The notes under the pieces are model-generated. The model ran no database searches. It saw only the letters and a program-made list of their open reading frames with translations, and had not been told where the DNA came from. Position numbers and translations under genes: made by a program. Positions 11,001 to 22,800 of a stretch of 64,000 nt of DNA are shown here, one piece after another. Origin of the DNA: Helopsaltes ochotensis (lineage: Eukaryota > Chordata > Aves > Passeriformes > Locustellidae); the NCBI GenBank assembly GCA_013400155.1, contig VXBM01000015.1, forward strand, positions 1,032,257 through 1,096,256, read 5' to 3'. Numbering within the stretch: position 1 is the first letter of the stretch; every line of letters starts with the position of its first letter.

Positions 11001-13752
11001 TTTTTTTTTTAATAAACTGCACAATTTCTAAAGCTGTGATTCTGAAACGGTTTTGTGTTAATGGCATCCACTTATAAAGCTGGGGGCATTGACAATTGGC
11101 TTTGATATGAAGGCAATATTACCATCTTAATTTTAATTTTCATGTCTACGTAAAGATGGATTATTTACAGATATCCCAGGTTACTGGGGGGTGATTTTGT
11201 GGTCTTGAGAAGAATGCAGAGATACAGAAGTGTCAAATGGACGAGTGCTCCCTTCAGGGCTACTAGCTCTGAAATTTTAAATTCATTTCTGGACATAACT
11301 GGCAGGAAGCCTGGCACAGATTAGAAATGATGGCATTTTGTATGCCTACACAATTAAAAGTAACTTGTATTTCCAATAAGAGGCCATACTGCTTTGTTAC
11401 TCTTTAGATACTATTGCAATACTATGGTTAAAGAAACAAACATATTTTTCCCATTTGTACTACCATAACAAATGGAAGTTAGTAAAATACTCTACAGCTA
11501 ATAATAAAAATATTTCTTCATTATTTCAATCCCTATATATATATATATAATCACCTTTAGTATATTATTAAATGATCCACAGGCTTCTTTGACTTTTACT
11601 GCTATCTCTGGGAAAACATTCCTTGTGTTGATGGTTTTATTATCAGAATCTGTTTAATCAGTATTGAATTAATTTCCTTTACCTAACTTTTTTTCTCCAG
11701 TGATGAATCTTCAGTATTAATCAGAACATCCTGTGATGAAAATCTGCATTTAAAACTTACTGAAACTGCCAAGTCTGACTTCTCTCGAAGTGTAATTCCT
11801 AGACACCTCCTGAACTCTGTTCATGTGTTGGATTTTCTTCGTATAAATATTCCATTCATTTAACCTGAGATATCTTTTCTCCCCCCTGAAGAAACATAGT
11901 TTTCCTCAATATAAAAATATTCTCTGTGTAGTATGGAAAGTTTATCTAGCTCCAAGCCCCTCTATGCGGAGTAGAGAAAGCCTCTTATGCATGTTGCTTT
12001 TATGATTCTGGGAATGTTGGCTACTGTATGGAAAGTCTTAGCTCCTCATTTAGGCATTTGCGCAGGATATCTGACATGGTGTGACTATTCCCTGAAAAGA
12101 ATTATCATTTTATCTGATTATCAGTTTCTTGGTAATGAGTGTGAGAGTAGCTTTATTCTGCTGCCGATGAAGTTGATGTTAGTGAAAATTTCCAGGCAAA
12201 TAAGAGTAGTAAACTGGGCGGGCATCTTAGTTGTAGAAATGTAATTTAGTGAAGACATCTGTTGAAACGAAGAATTCAGTCCTAATGAATGTCCTGCTTA
12301 TAGTTACAGTCTCTTAGGCACATGATGGAGTGCCATTAAAGTCAGATAAGACTTTTTTGGGGGCTTTAATTGTAGTGTAGCTCCAGTTGTAAAATCAGAT
12401 TGTTAATTGATCTTACCCCCACCGATTTCTGGTTTTTTGTCTTTATTTTCTTCCCTCTCCCTATTTTTCTTTTTTTTTTCTCTATCTGCATCCCTTGAAA
12501 ACAGTTGTTAACACATTCCTTAGATCAGTTTTGTTTTGCCTTTCTAGATTATCAACTTACCGTTTAAGTATTCTTTTTTATGTAATAAACATGTTTAAAT
12601 TCTTGCATATGAAAATTTTGTAGAAATAAACTAGAGACTCCAAGTAGAGCAGTAGCAGCAAGGATATACAGTGCCTGCCTGAAATGACTTTAGAGTTTGT
12701 TAAAATCAAATGACATTCAGTACGGATACTATGAAGAGAAAAATCAAAATAGACACCTAATTATAATTACTTTTTTTCCTGTCATTATATCCGTACGTGC
12801 AGAACAACTGATTTGAAATCACAACAGCTCAATTCGGTAGGTACAAAGGTTTTTCCTTCCTTTTTTCCATCATCCACAGGATGTAATATAATTTCTTATA
12901 CTGACCAAAGTCTAAAATTTCCTCAAGTCGATGGAAATGCTACCTGAATTAGTGAAATTAATTAATAGCACATGGCTGCTATCAAGGTTGTAGATACTAC
13001 ATGCTAATCAAACAAGTAAAATTAAAAGGTTAAGCTGCTGATTTTGTCTCATAGATGGCTTTCCCAGCTGGACAAAGTTGTTGTGTTAGCATATACTTTC
13101 ACTGCTTTGGAAGAAATATATTGGATACCTAAGAACAACACTTTAAGTGAGAGGGAGTGGATTACATTTGTTAGAAGGGCTTTGCAATTTTGGAGTGTGG
13201 AATGCATTGACTTTCTTCCAGACTTTCATGACCTTTTGGAAATTTTAGTCTAAACTGTCAGTTCCCTTTGTTAGATGAAAAATAATGTTTATTTCTGAAA
13301 CTAATAATTCATGGCTGCAGCTTTCAGTGTGTTGCGGGTAGACAAATAGGAGCAATACAGAAGCACTTCAGTCTGTATCTTATATGCTACAAGGAGGACT
13401 GAATGCAACAGGTGCCTGTCATCTGTTTTCCTGTATTTTTGGAGGGAGCTTGCCTTACTCCCTACAAAGGGGTATATATGCATCAGAAATATCTGCATGG
13501 GTGCATTCACATTTGTCTGATCTTGAAGGAAGGAAGTGCTAGATTTGTTGTTAGACAATAGCTTGATTCAAAGCTAAGCCAAAAAAGCCAATTAGTGTCA
13601 GATCAGAAACATGCTAAATACGGGGATGTGTAAAGTCCTGTATGAAATTAGAGGAGGTTGGAATGGTGGCAGAAATGAGACTGCCATGATATGTATTGAT
13701 CAGGGGAAAAACAATCAGATGCTGCCAATTCTGCTTGGGGAAATCTTACTGA
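8079..13752. other. Non-coding stretch, part possibly conserved
   Basis: No gene is seen. A short alternating (TA)n run lies at about 11534-11550. The part from about 9360 to 9760 has the look of a developmental enhancer: moderate AT, AATCAAAGG (TCF/SOX-like) near 9575 and few low-complexity runs. This is only an impression from composition and motifs. Open frames of 60-85 codons here show nothing recognisable. Confidence 0.45.
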
Positions 13753-13815
13753 AATCATAGAATCAGGAAGGTTGGAAAAGACGTGCGAGATGAAGTCCAA
13801 CCTTTGACCAAATGA
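13753..13815 (-). mobile_element. CR1 LINE 3' end, short remnant
   Basis: The + strand begins AATCATAGAATCAGGAAGG, continues TTGGAAAAGACGTGCGAGATGA and then AGTCCAACCTTTGACC. This matches the reverse complement of a bird CR1 3' terminus (AATCATAGAATC..GGTTGGAAAAGACC..AAGATCATCGAGTCCAACC). Beyond about 13815 similarity fades. The element is on the minus strand and severely 5'-truncated or decayed, with no coding capacity left. It represents a different CR1 subfamily from those at 47663 and 51738. Confidence 0.75.
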
Positions 13816-16800
13816 ATGATCCTGCGGACACTGGGATCGTGTTTTCAGTAGGAAAGTCTAAAGTTAGAGTTATGATCACTCTGAAACTTCCAAGTATAGG
13901 TGTGATAGACTTCTGAAAGTTGCCTGCTGCTGGAATCAGAGATGTTTGCCAAGAGTCTCCAAAATCAGGCCACCTTTGACTCGGCGGCCACATTAGGAAT
14001 TTAGGATTAGAAATCTTGCTTTAGGTGCTCCCGTTTCAGCTGCTTTAACAGTTACATTTTAGAAATGCCTCCCATGGGTGTCAGTCCTACCATAGCAGAA
14101 TCTGTAATTTGCTATGGACTTCTAAAAAAGCTGATCACTTGTGGATTCCCAGAGGAATGCACATCCTCCACGTGGGACCACCCCTGATTGTAAACTGGTT
14201 CCCATTTTATCTATAACACATTTAATGCTTTGATATGAGTCCTGGTTAAGCTAAATGTCCAATTTAGTGTGTTGATACCATGAAAGATGTAGGGATAGCT
14301 GAATTGTGAATATTGTAAATCTTTTAAAAGACTGTCCAGAAGTTACTGACTTCTTGTAAATCATATAAATCATGTTACTGACTTTGAAATTTTTCCTTCA
14401 ATATTTTTATTTTCTACAATGAACTTGTATTACATAAAGTCTGCTACATAGCAAGTTTTAGATTAACTTCCTTTAGCTTCACAATTTCCTAGGATATGGG
14501 AGGTAGAAACTCTTTTTACCACTTTGTCAGTTTTGGCTTTAGATGATTTGTCAAAAAGTACTAATTTTTTCTAAAATTCAGAGATACAATTAGAGGAGTT
14601 TTTTGTTTTATTTTGAATTATATTTCTTTTTGAGAACCGCTTTCATTACATTGCACCCAGAAATGCAAGCAAAGAATGAAATATAAGTTTAGCTATCTAA
14701 ATTGATTGGAATAATTCCAATAAATCCTTGGAATTTTCAGCTTAAGCAGAAAGATAATAAAATACATTTTGTTTGGACAAGCTATGCTTTCAAGATACAC
14801 TTTTTTCACATCTAAGTTATTTACCTGCCACTACTTTTAAAAGAGAAAGGTTTTGGCATAGCCTGTAAACTGGAGAATGCCACACAGTGCGTCTGTATCA
14901 GATAGACGGTGACTGAGGAAACTTTTCCCCCTGACCTAAAACGCTTGAGATGCTCTGCACCCTTGCCTCACCCGACATGGAAATGTAGTTACTGATTTAT
15001 GTTCTAGGATTTTTAATATTAGCACATCAAACTGCGATGGGGGAGGAGGAAAGGCGTGAAATAGCGTGAAGTTGTTGCTCCGTATTTTTGAATCGTGAGA
15101 AAGATTTTGAAAACCTCTTAAGGAAGCACGTGATGGAATAGTTGGTCAGAAGTGGCAGCAGGTGTGGCTCTGAAAAGAAAGGCATTGTTCTCCAACTGGT
15201 AGGACTGGGGGGCTGTGGGGAGGGAGGCCCTGCGCTGCCGGAATGCCGGGCACTCCGCAGACACAACATGCCCCTGGATGAGCTTTGTACGGTTGGGTGA
15301 CAGACTGATAAGCAGCTCGCGTTTTTGGAACCAGACTCTAAAGTCATTCTCCCAGGGGTGTTTTTCATGTACAGATATCCATACATTGTTCCATACATTT
15401 GCTGTTTCCAATAACACATGTTGCTCTCTGATAACAAGTTGCTGCTTTCAGGAGCAGGCTGTCTCTTTGTTGCTGCAGTATCAGTGGGGAGGCACTGGAC
15501 TGTTAATATTGGTGCCTATATCCCATGTTATTTTGGGAAGTAATGTTTCAGGCACATACAAATTATTTTATATTTTTTGGTTTCAATTTTATGTAATATT
15601 CAGTTATGTTCATCATGTGGTGGAGATATACAACAGCAAAAAAAAGGCATCAGAGAATAGTAACATTAGGAAAAAGCAGGAGAAAAAAGCCGGTGTACTG
15701 ATTATTGTTCAGCCTAGAAATATTTAGGCATCATTTAAAAAGAAATAAAAGTGATATTTAAGTTAAAAATGTATATATAAACAGAAAACATAAACCATTT
15801 TCTCTGATACAGATGCTAAATGTGACTAACTGATGTTTTAAATGCAGAATTTGGAAATTGTACTGAAATTTGCTGTCCATACTGGTTCACTGATGTGTTT
15901 GTGTACATCAACGTGTGTCACAAACAGAACAGAGCTGGCCAACCCAGTCTTGTCCTGAAGACTTTTGTGAAAAGATCTAATATGTTCTGACTTTTTCACA
16001 CCATGCCTGAGTTATGACTCTACTATAACTTACCATCAGGATTTGAACAAGGTGCCTGACTACTTCTAGAAACCATGATTTGCTGTTACACTAATAACAG
16101 GAATTACTAAAAAATCTTCACTGCCTTATTGACCACTTAGAGTACTTTATATTTCTAAGCGAGCTCATGCTTTTGAGGAGTTTTGTCCAGAAAAACATTT
16201 CAAAAAGCAGTTCAAAAGATCAGTGTGGAAATTTGCAAGTCAAACAATGATTTATAGTATTATTTTTTTAAGTAGAAACCGCAAAAATAATCATGCTGCT
16301 GGAGCCAACAACAGTATTTTGAAATGCTAGGATCTAATGTATGAGGTTATTGCATATAAATGGAGAGATATGTTATTGCAATGATATATTTTATTACTTG
16401 CTTCTGTTTTTATTAAGGATAATGAAAACCTTCTGTTTGGCCCTGTGAACAAAACTAATGTGACCTTTCATGTGACCCACCTGTTGTGCTTTCACAATCG
16501 ATAATAGTTACCTCATGTTAGGGTGATCTGGAAAATAGCAGTGTGCCAGCACCACAGAAAACAACATTTGTGTTTCTGTACTTTGAATTTGTATTTGCCT
16601 CAGAACTGAAATTAAGGAAAATATAGGTTATCTAACAAACTGCTTTAAAGGCAAAATATTATTGTAAGAGCATTGCCTGTGTTACTAGCAGATATGTTTT
16701 CAAAGGCATTCAGCTGCTGAATAATAGCTGTAAATCTGCAGAACTGGCTTAAAATATGTGATTTTTAATAGTATCAAAGATCGTAGGAAAGTCCAATTAG

Positions 16801-17820
16801 GTCTTATGAAAGTTGCAAGAGTACATAAATTTAAAAAGTCAATAAATAGATGCAAATTTTCCCACTTTTTAATTGAAAAAAATTACATTTTTTTCCTGTT
16901 TCATGTAGTGCATAGTATTTATTTATTTTGAGTGGAAAGCCTTAAAGGGTTGATTTATTCTAGACATTATTTTTCTGATTGTATTTGGGTCTTGATTCTG
17001 GATACAAACATTTAACTTGAGTGTTCTTTTTCTAGGGGTGCATGATAAATGTATCAGGGTTTCATTGGGATGACTTCTAGGTAATGGGATAAGGATTTGC
17101 AGGATCAGGACCCTAATTTCAAAGAGGTTTTCACATGTGGGTTTGAAGTACGTGTGCTACTGCTGAATTTGCTCGGCAGACCAGAAAGGCTCTTTCCCTT
17201 TGGAGCCCTTATGGTTTATCTGGTCAATGGCTTGCAAGCTAAGAAGGATTTACACATTGGATCAATGATCCATGAAATAAGGGGGATTTCCACAATGTCT
17301 GTCAGTGACAAGTTACAGTGTGGCCACACAGTATGCATTTTCAGAATGAATATGTATGTAGAAATATGAAACTGTATAAATGATTATTATGTGATACTGC
17401 CTACTGATCGGGGAAGGATGTGAAAAATGTATTATGTGTATTAGTGGGAACTTGGTGATTCCTCCGTTTCTTTTGTTTGGATTAAGAAATGTGTGTGTAC
17501 ATTCTGTGGCAATCGTCTCTGTGGCAATATTCTTGTGGCTGTACATACATCAAGAAGAATTAGACCCAATGAACACAGGAGGTCTCTCAGTGCTATCCCT
17601 TCTCTCGAGTCAAGGATTTTTTTCTCTTACCCAATAAATGTCCCAGGTACTGAAGATCAGCAGTTGGCTGAAGTTACAAAAGGGGGTCAAATGTCTTTAA
17701 ATAAAAGTGTCCTCTCAGCAGCACCTTTGTGTTGCGCCACGAGCCTGTCAGTTTGAGTCCCTCCTGATGGCAAATGCTAAGTTATGACATAGGGAGGGAG
17801 GTATCCTACTAAGTAGGCAG
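13816..17820. other. Non-coding stretch with minor GC-richer patch
   Basis: The part at 15180-15310 is somewhat GC-richer, with a few CpGs, and carries the longest open frame of the window (170 codons at 15215-15727, +) with overlapping minus-strand frames. None shows a domain or a convincing start. A short repeat of TCTGTGGCAAT occurs twice near 17500-17530. Nothing else is recognised. Confidence 0.5.
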
Positions 17821-17892
17821 GGCTTGATCAAAAGCCCCTTTGAAGTCAATAGAAAGATTCCTATTGACTTAAAGAGGCTTTGGAACAAGGCC
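17821..17892. repeat. Palindromic ancient repeat (GAAGTCAAT hairpin)
   Basis: The left arm GGCTTGATCAAAAGCCCC plus TTTGAAGTCAATAG (17821-17852) faces a right arm CTATTGACTTAAAGAGG plus CTTTGGAACAAGGCC (17861-17892) across eight bases. The arms are imperfect reverse complements over about 32 bases. I know this hairpin (CCCATTGAAGTCAATGG..CCATTGACTTCAATGGG) from many bird, turtle and crocodile sequences, so this is a diverged interspersed repeat. I cannot name the family with confidence. Confidence 0.7.
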
Positions 17893-19154
17893 TTGATTAC
17901 GAGGGCACGTAATAAGCTCCTTATTGCCTAATTATGTACAATGGTAACTTTAGACCTGTGACCCTTATGGAGGCTGGACTCCTTATCTTCCAAAATCTCC
18001 ACATCCCAAAGTGACCCACTAGCAAGAGCAACACCCCATGTCCTTTTCCTCAGTTCCTTCTCTTAAGGGTCTAAGCCTAAGCTGCAGTTCAGCTCCTCTG
18101 CTCTGAGCCAGCAGGCTCATATCTTGCATTCCCCATTATCCTACTGCAATGAAGATGGCAGGGACTGCACTGTACATTACACCTCAAATCTTGTCCATAA
18201 ACCTGGCAAAGTTCTTAGGACACGCATCAGACTGAGCATGGCCATGCAGAAACCGTGCGTGTCTGAATCTGCTCTCTGTCAGTGTGCCCGCTGCAACTCC
18301 AGTAGCGGGAACAGTTTGGTTTCAGTGAGACTTTTTCATTACAGAGGAGGCTAAAAGTGCAAATGGTGCAGTCTGGAGTTGCATTGGCTTTTGTAAAGAG
18401 TCTCCATGGAAACATCCTCCAGGGAGGTGAAATGAGCCTCTCTTGGCCTTCTCCTTCTTCTTGAGTCCATTTGTTGACTGCTTGGTGTGTACAAGAAGCC
18501 TCTAGGAGGCACATTGCTACAGAAGGCAAATGTCCTTAAGGAAGACAAATGATTCTTGCAGTAGGCACTTGACAAACAGAGCTTTACTACAGCTCACCTT
18601 GAGCAATGTGTAAAGGATCACTGAGCATTCCTTGGAAATAAGAGTGCTAGCAGCAGGATGATCTAGTTACATAGGTTGAAAAGACAGATTATAGGATGTC
18701 TCACACAGCTTTTTAGTCACTTGCATTTCAGTATTCCTGGTTATTCTTTTGAGATTTCTCTTATAAAAACATTTTCTGTTGAGATAATGAAAGTCATGAA
18801 CTGGCAAGCATGTCATATACTACAAAAAAGCCCTCAAATATGTAGTAGGATGTCTTGCACCTGTGTTTTAGTAATGCTGTAGTTTTGTGACTTCATATGA
18901 GAATTTTCCATGCCTGCTGGCAGTACTGCTCTTAATCACACTGTTTAACAAGTGTAAGTGTAAAGACAGCCTGGAAGAGAGGAATGTATGAAACAATTCT
19001 TTCCACAAGTTTTTTGGGGTATCTATTTGGTTATGTTCCTTCTGTTTGTGAGGTTTGAGGTTAGGGTCAGAATACACAGAGAATGCCATATATTGTGTTT
19101 TTAACATCTTTTTTTTCTTTTTGTCACTACTTACCAAAATCTGATTTTGGTTTT
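17893..19154. other. Non-coding stretch, nothing recognised
   Basis: Unique DNA of mixed composition. Overlapping short frames on both strands near 18124-18575 have no recognisable domains. I see no RNA gene or transposon. Confidence 0.55.
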
Positions 19155-19206
19155 GCATTAACTGCAAATTGCAATTAATTGCAAATTGTAATTAATTGCA
19201 TTAATT
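19155..19206. repeat. TAATTGCA array with 16-bp palindrome
   Basis: Two 17-bp units, GCAAATTGCAATTAATT (19164-19180) and GCAAATTGTAATTAATT (19181-19197), stand in tandem with one mismatch. They are flanked by GCATTAACT (19155-19163) and GCATTAATT (19198-19206). TTGCAATTAATTGCAA at 19169-19184 is a perfect palindrome. The array contains many TAATT cores, the classic homeodomain binding core, and ATTTGCAT-like POU half-sites. It may be a cluster of binding sites or simply a small AT-rich satellite. Confidence 0.9.
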
Positions 19207-19776
19207 CTAAGCAATCTGTAGCAGGACTTAAGTCTTAGATTGCTAACAAATAAACCATTTTCACTCTGCCCTGTGTCTGGTTGCTTAAGGTCAAGACATC
19301 CAAAAAGGCCTCATTTTTACATGGTGAATGGGCAGGTTTTTCTGAGACTGGTGTCTGGAAGGTATCTTTGTACCACTGCTGGGATTTTTCGAATGCTGAA
19401 AAGACCTATATGTTTAATTTTTCTTTGATATGCTCACTACAATTTGAAGATAATTCAAGAGGAGTGTGCAGATTGGCATTTTTATTTAGGACAGATAAGC
19501 AGGATTACTCTTTCTGCTGTGAAAAAATGGTACTGTTATTTGATTAAAAAAACACCAGAGGTTTTCATATACTAGAAGTATTTCTGTCAGCCATTTATCT
19601 AACACGTGTTATTCTCTTCCCAGATCTTTTCCCTGTTGTGTCCTTATTGCAATCATCAAAACCATTTGAAGAGTTTAATTTAGACTGAAATGATTCTCCA
19701 TAGAATAAACAGAATATCTCACCTGTGAAGGATGATTACATTTTCTAAATTTGTTTAAAAAGGAAGGACCTTCATA
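19207..19776. other. Non-coding stretch, nothing recognised
   Basis: AT-rich unique DNA. Two overlapping open frames (62 and 88 codons, 19240-19547) have no recognisable features. Confidence 0.55.
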
Positions 19777-19834
19777 ATTCACAAGTGTTCTACTTGCAGT
19801 TTTTATGTGGCAATATTCACAAGTTCTACTTGCA
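19777..19834. repeat. Direct repeat of about 21 bp
   Basis: ATTCACAAGTGTTCTACTTGCA (19777-19798) recurs as ATTCACAAGTTCTACTTGCA (19815-19834), differing by a 2-base gap. The copies are 38 bases apart. This is probably an old local duplication. Confidence 0.9.
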
Positions 19835-22800
19835 AGAGAAGTCTTGCATACTTTAAGTCTGAAAATAAAGCACTTCTGTGTTTGACTACTATCAGCAATT
19901 TTATCTTTCATTTTATTGGCACTGAAAGAGTAAGCATCAGTGTTTTGATATCACCTGGCTTGATATTCATGGTCTTTCACTGTGAAAATACTTTTTTCCT
20001 GGTTCTTTGAGTACTCATGATGTGCTGTGTAAATTAAGGAGGTTTCAGATATCTTTCAAATTAGGCATTAAAAGACATCTGTGGTACAGTTTTTGGTAAT
20101 GCTAGACAGAACCAGAGGTGCCTTGTGAAACTATTAACTTGGAGTTCTGGTGCATCTTCCACATGTGTGGGTGACTCATTTGTTTGCATGGGAGTGAGGT
20201 GACTTGCTGTCTCAGCTTGGTTTAGTGAGCAATTCATTCAGGCACCTCACTGGCACAAGTCACAGTCGAGTGCAATTTAGGATGGAGTCAAATTCTTCAC
20301 CTGCACATAATTCCAACTCTTCCCAGCAGCAACGCTGGTACAGATTTGCTTTACAAATAAGAGTAGGCTTGCCAGGAACTGTAAAAATGAATTTCCATGG
20401 CATTCCCGGCAAGAACAGGATGAAAGGATGGACTGTGGCGTGTCAATGTCTCTTGCAGCCTATACAGGAGCTCTATGGCTTTGCTAGCTACCAAAGCTGC
20501 GGGTCCTCAGTGATGGCCTCTCATCAGGGCTGTGGCCCTACCAGCCCTGTTACTCTGCCAGACCATCCCCAACGTGTAGCATACACAAACAGCTAATCCA
20601 TTTATGCAGCAGCATCTGGCTACTCCAGATTTCCACTAAGAACAGGGTGTTTCAATAAGATTTCGATCTCTCCGATTTGTTAAGTACCCTTTGCTCTCTC
20701 TTCCATAATTAAACAGATATTTAGATACTGTTTAGATTCCATATATCTGCCCGAATGTGTGAATTTCCATTCAATTTTTAGAGAATGAAAACTTTTGCTG
20801 TGGGCCTAAAGCGGGCCAAATATGCCATTATATGTTGTTTTTTCTTAGGCTTATTACATAACCCAGTTTATTTTTAGGGTCAGTTATATGTTTTTTTCCC
20901 TTCTTTTATACGAGGATACATTTTTCTCTCTTTAAAAGCAATGTTAAAATTACTTGAATTCATTTGATAGTGGTTGATTGTACCTTATACCTATTACATA
21001 GCTTTGAAGTTCAAGGAATTTGTTCAGTATATTTCCAGCAGCTCACAAGCTATGGAATGTCAACATTTTCAATGCAAAAGCAGCTGCGTGTGCTTTTGTT
21101 TTTAGAGTTGAACTTGAGACTCTGTTCAACCAGTTTTTGGCACCATCTTTAGAAAAATCAGGGTCATCTCAAGATGGAGTTTTACAAAATTAGTAACTAG
21201 TTTAAGAGCAGATTCATTTTAAGTACCCTTAAATAGCTGCTGCAGTTTGGTTAAGTTATGTATAATTTGATTTCAGCTTTCTATTCCTTGAAAGACTTCG
21301 ATATCCTTTCCTTCTGCATATTCAGGATTCCCCATCTCCCCATTTCTCTACATTGTCTCCCACCATTTCAAAGGAGCAGACTTTATTCATCCTGTCATAT
21401 TTGTTCTGCATTAGAAACAGTGTTTGAAAGCCAAAGTGGAATTTTGTATGCAGTAGTTTGACCAAAAGCATATTGGTATGGCAGGATTTCTGTTAATAAA
21501 AAGGAGGGGAAAAAAAGGAGAAAGGGACAATCCCCCTTTAGGTACCCCCACCCTCACCCCCAAATTTATGGATTCCCGTAGGATTTTAAAAGTTGAAGAA
21601 AGGTAAACCATTATGTTGTCATTTTTCTTGATATCTCTCAGTTCAGGAGTATTCTGTGTGCATCTGGATAGCTGTGAACGTAAATATATGTGTAGAAACA
21701 TGTTTTATAATTTGAAGTTATGCTGTCTGTTAACTAAAATAATAGCCCCAAAAGCAGTTGGCCTGTCACAGATGATATAGCTCAGCTTTTATATCTGCTG
21801 TTCATCAAAAGAACCAATGAAAATTTCATTCTAACTGGCAGCCAAGTAACTAGAAAAATAAAGACTGCTGATGCCAGAGTATGAGCAACACAATAATTTG
21901 CTAAGACTCATATGCCTGGCTTTAACCTGATCATATATGGATCAATTGATGATACTTTAAATTAATTTGTCATGTGACACACTTGCAGTTCTAAATGCCA
22001 GGAAAATATCACCACTGAGTTCGGTGAAAGATAGCATTGTTTATTTGATACAGACGTTTTTCAGCCAGACAGTGATGAAAGTGCTTGCTAATAAGTACAC
22101 AGGAAGTTGAGAAACACATATTAGAATAAAATAAATATATTTTTTACTGGCAAACTTCTGCCTTTTTTTTTTTAACGGTTTAGAAAAGATGTTAATTTGT
22201 CCCACATAATTTTGGATTGTAATTAATTATTAGGGGGAACTTGCTTTCAGAATCAAACAGTATGGAATAATTTTTGACCAGACCCTGAAAAAAAAGTCAA
22301 TCCTCATGGGTTATACTGTTAAGGATTTATTTCCTGCTCCTTCATTTCTTTTTTCCTCCTTCCCTGCTCCTTGCTATTAAATGGTAGGATTGTTTTAATT
22401 GTTTAAAGGAGAGGGTATTGTGGATGCTGCTGGAGTGTCAGCTTCTCTACCTAAGCCTTGCTGGCTTACTGAGCTTTTCCAGTTCACTGGTGCAAGTGCA
22501 AGCATCGAATGGTTCATACACAGTTCTAATTCCAACTTACTTGGCAGTTATTTCTTGAATGGCCCAATTTTACGTGTGATTAGCTTTTAATTCTTAAATC
22601 ATGACACAAACTGTGTGTATTATATTACTATAAAAGTCTGTTAATACATAGGAGATGATTAACTGGAAGTGCAAGTTCTGTTTTTCCTGATACATCAGTG
22701 AGAAACCACTGTGGTTTCTGTGGGGACTCCTGGTTTGCAGCTGAAGGCAGAATTCATCCCAAAGTGAAAGAAAAAAAAAAAAAGTGATGCAGATTTTTAG

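Noticed and set aside
15215..15727. Longest open frame of the window, 170 codons on +
   Set aside because: No domain, low-complexity tail, overlaps minus-strand frames of 99 and 136 codons in a GC-richer patch, and no splice-site support. Chance open frame.
20204..20596. 130-codon + frame in a slightly GC-richer part
   Set aside because: No domain or repeat match and no splice context.
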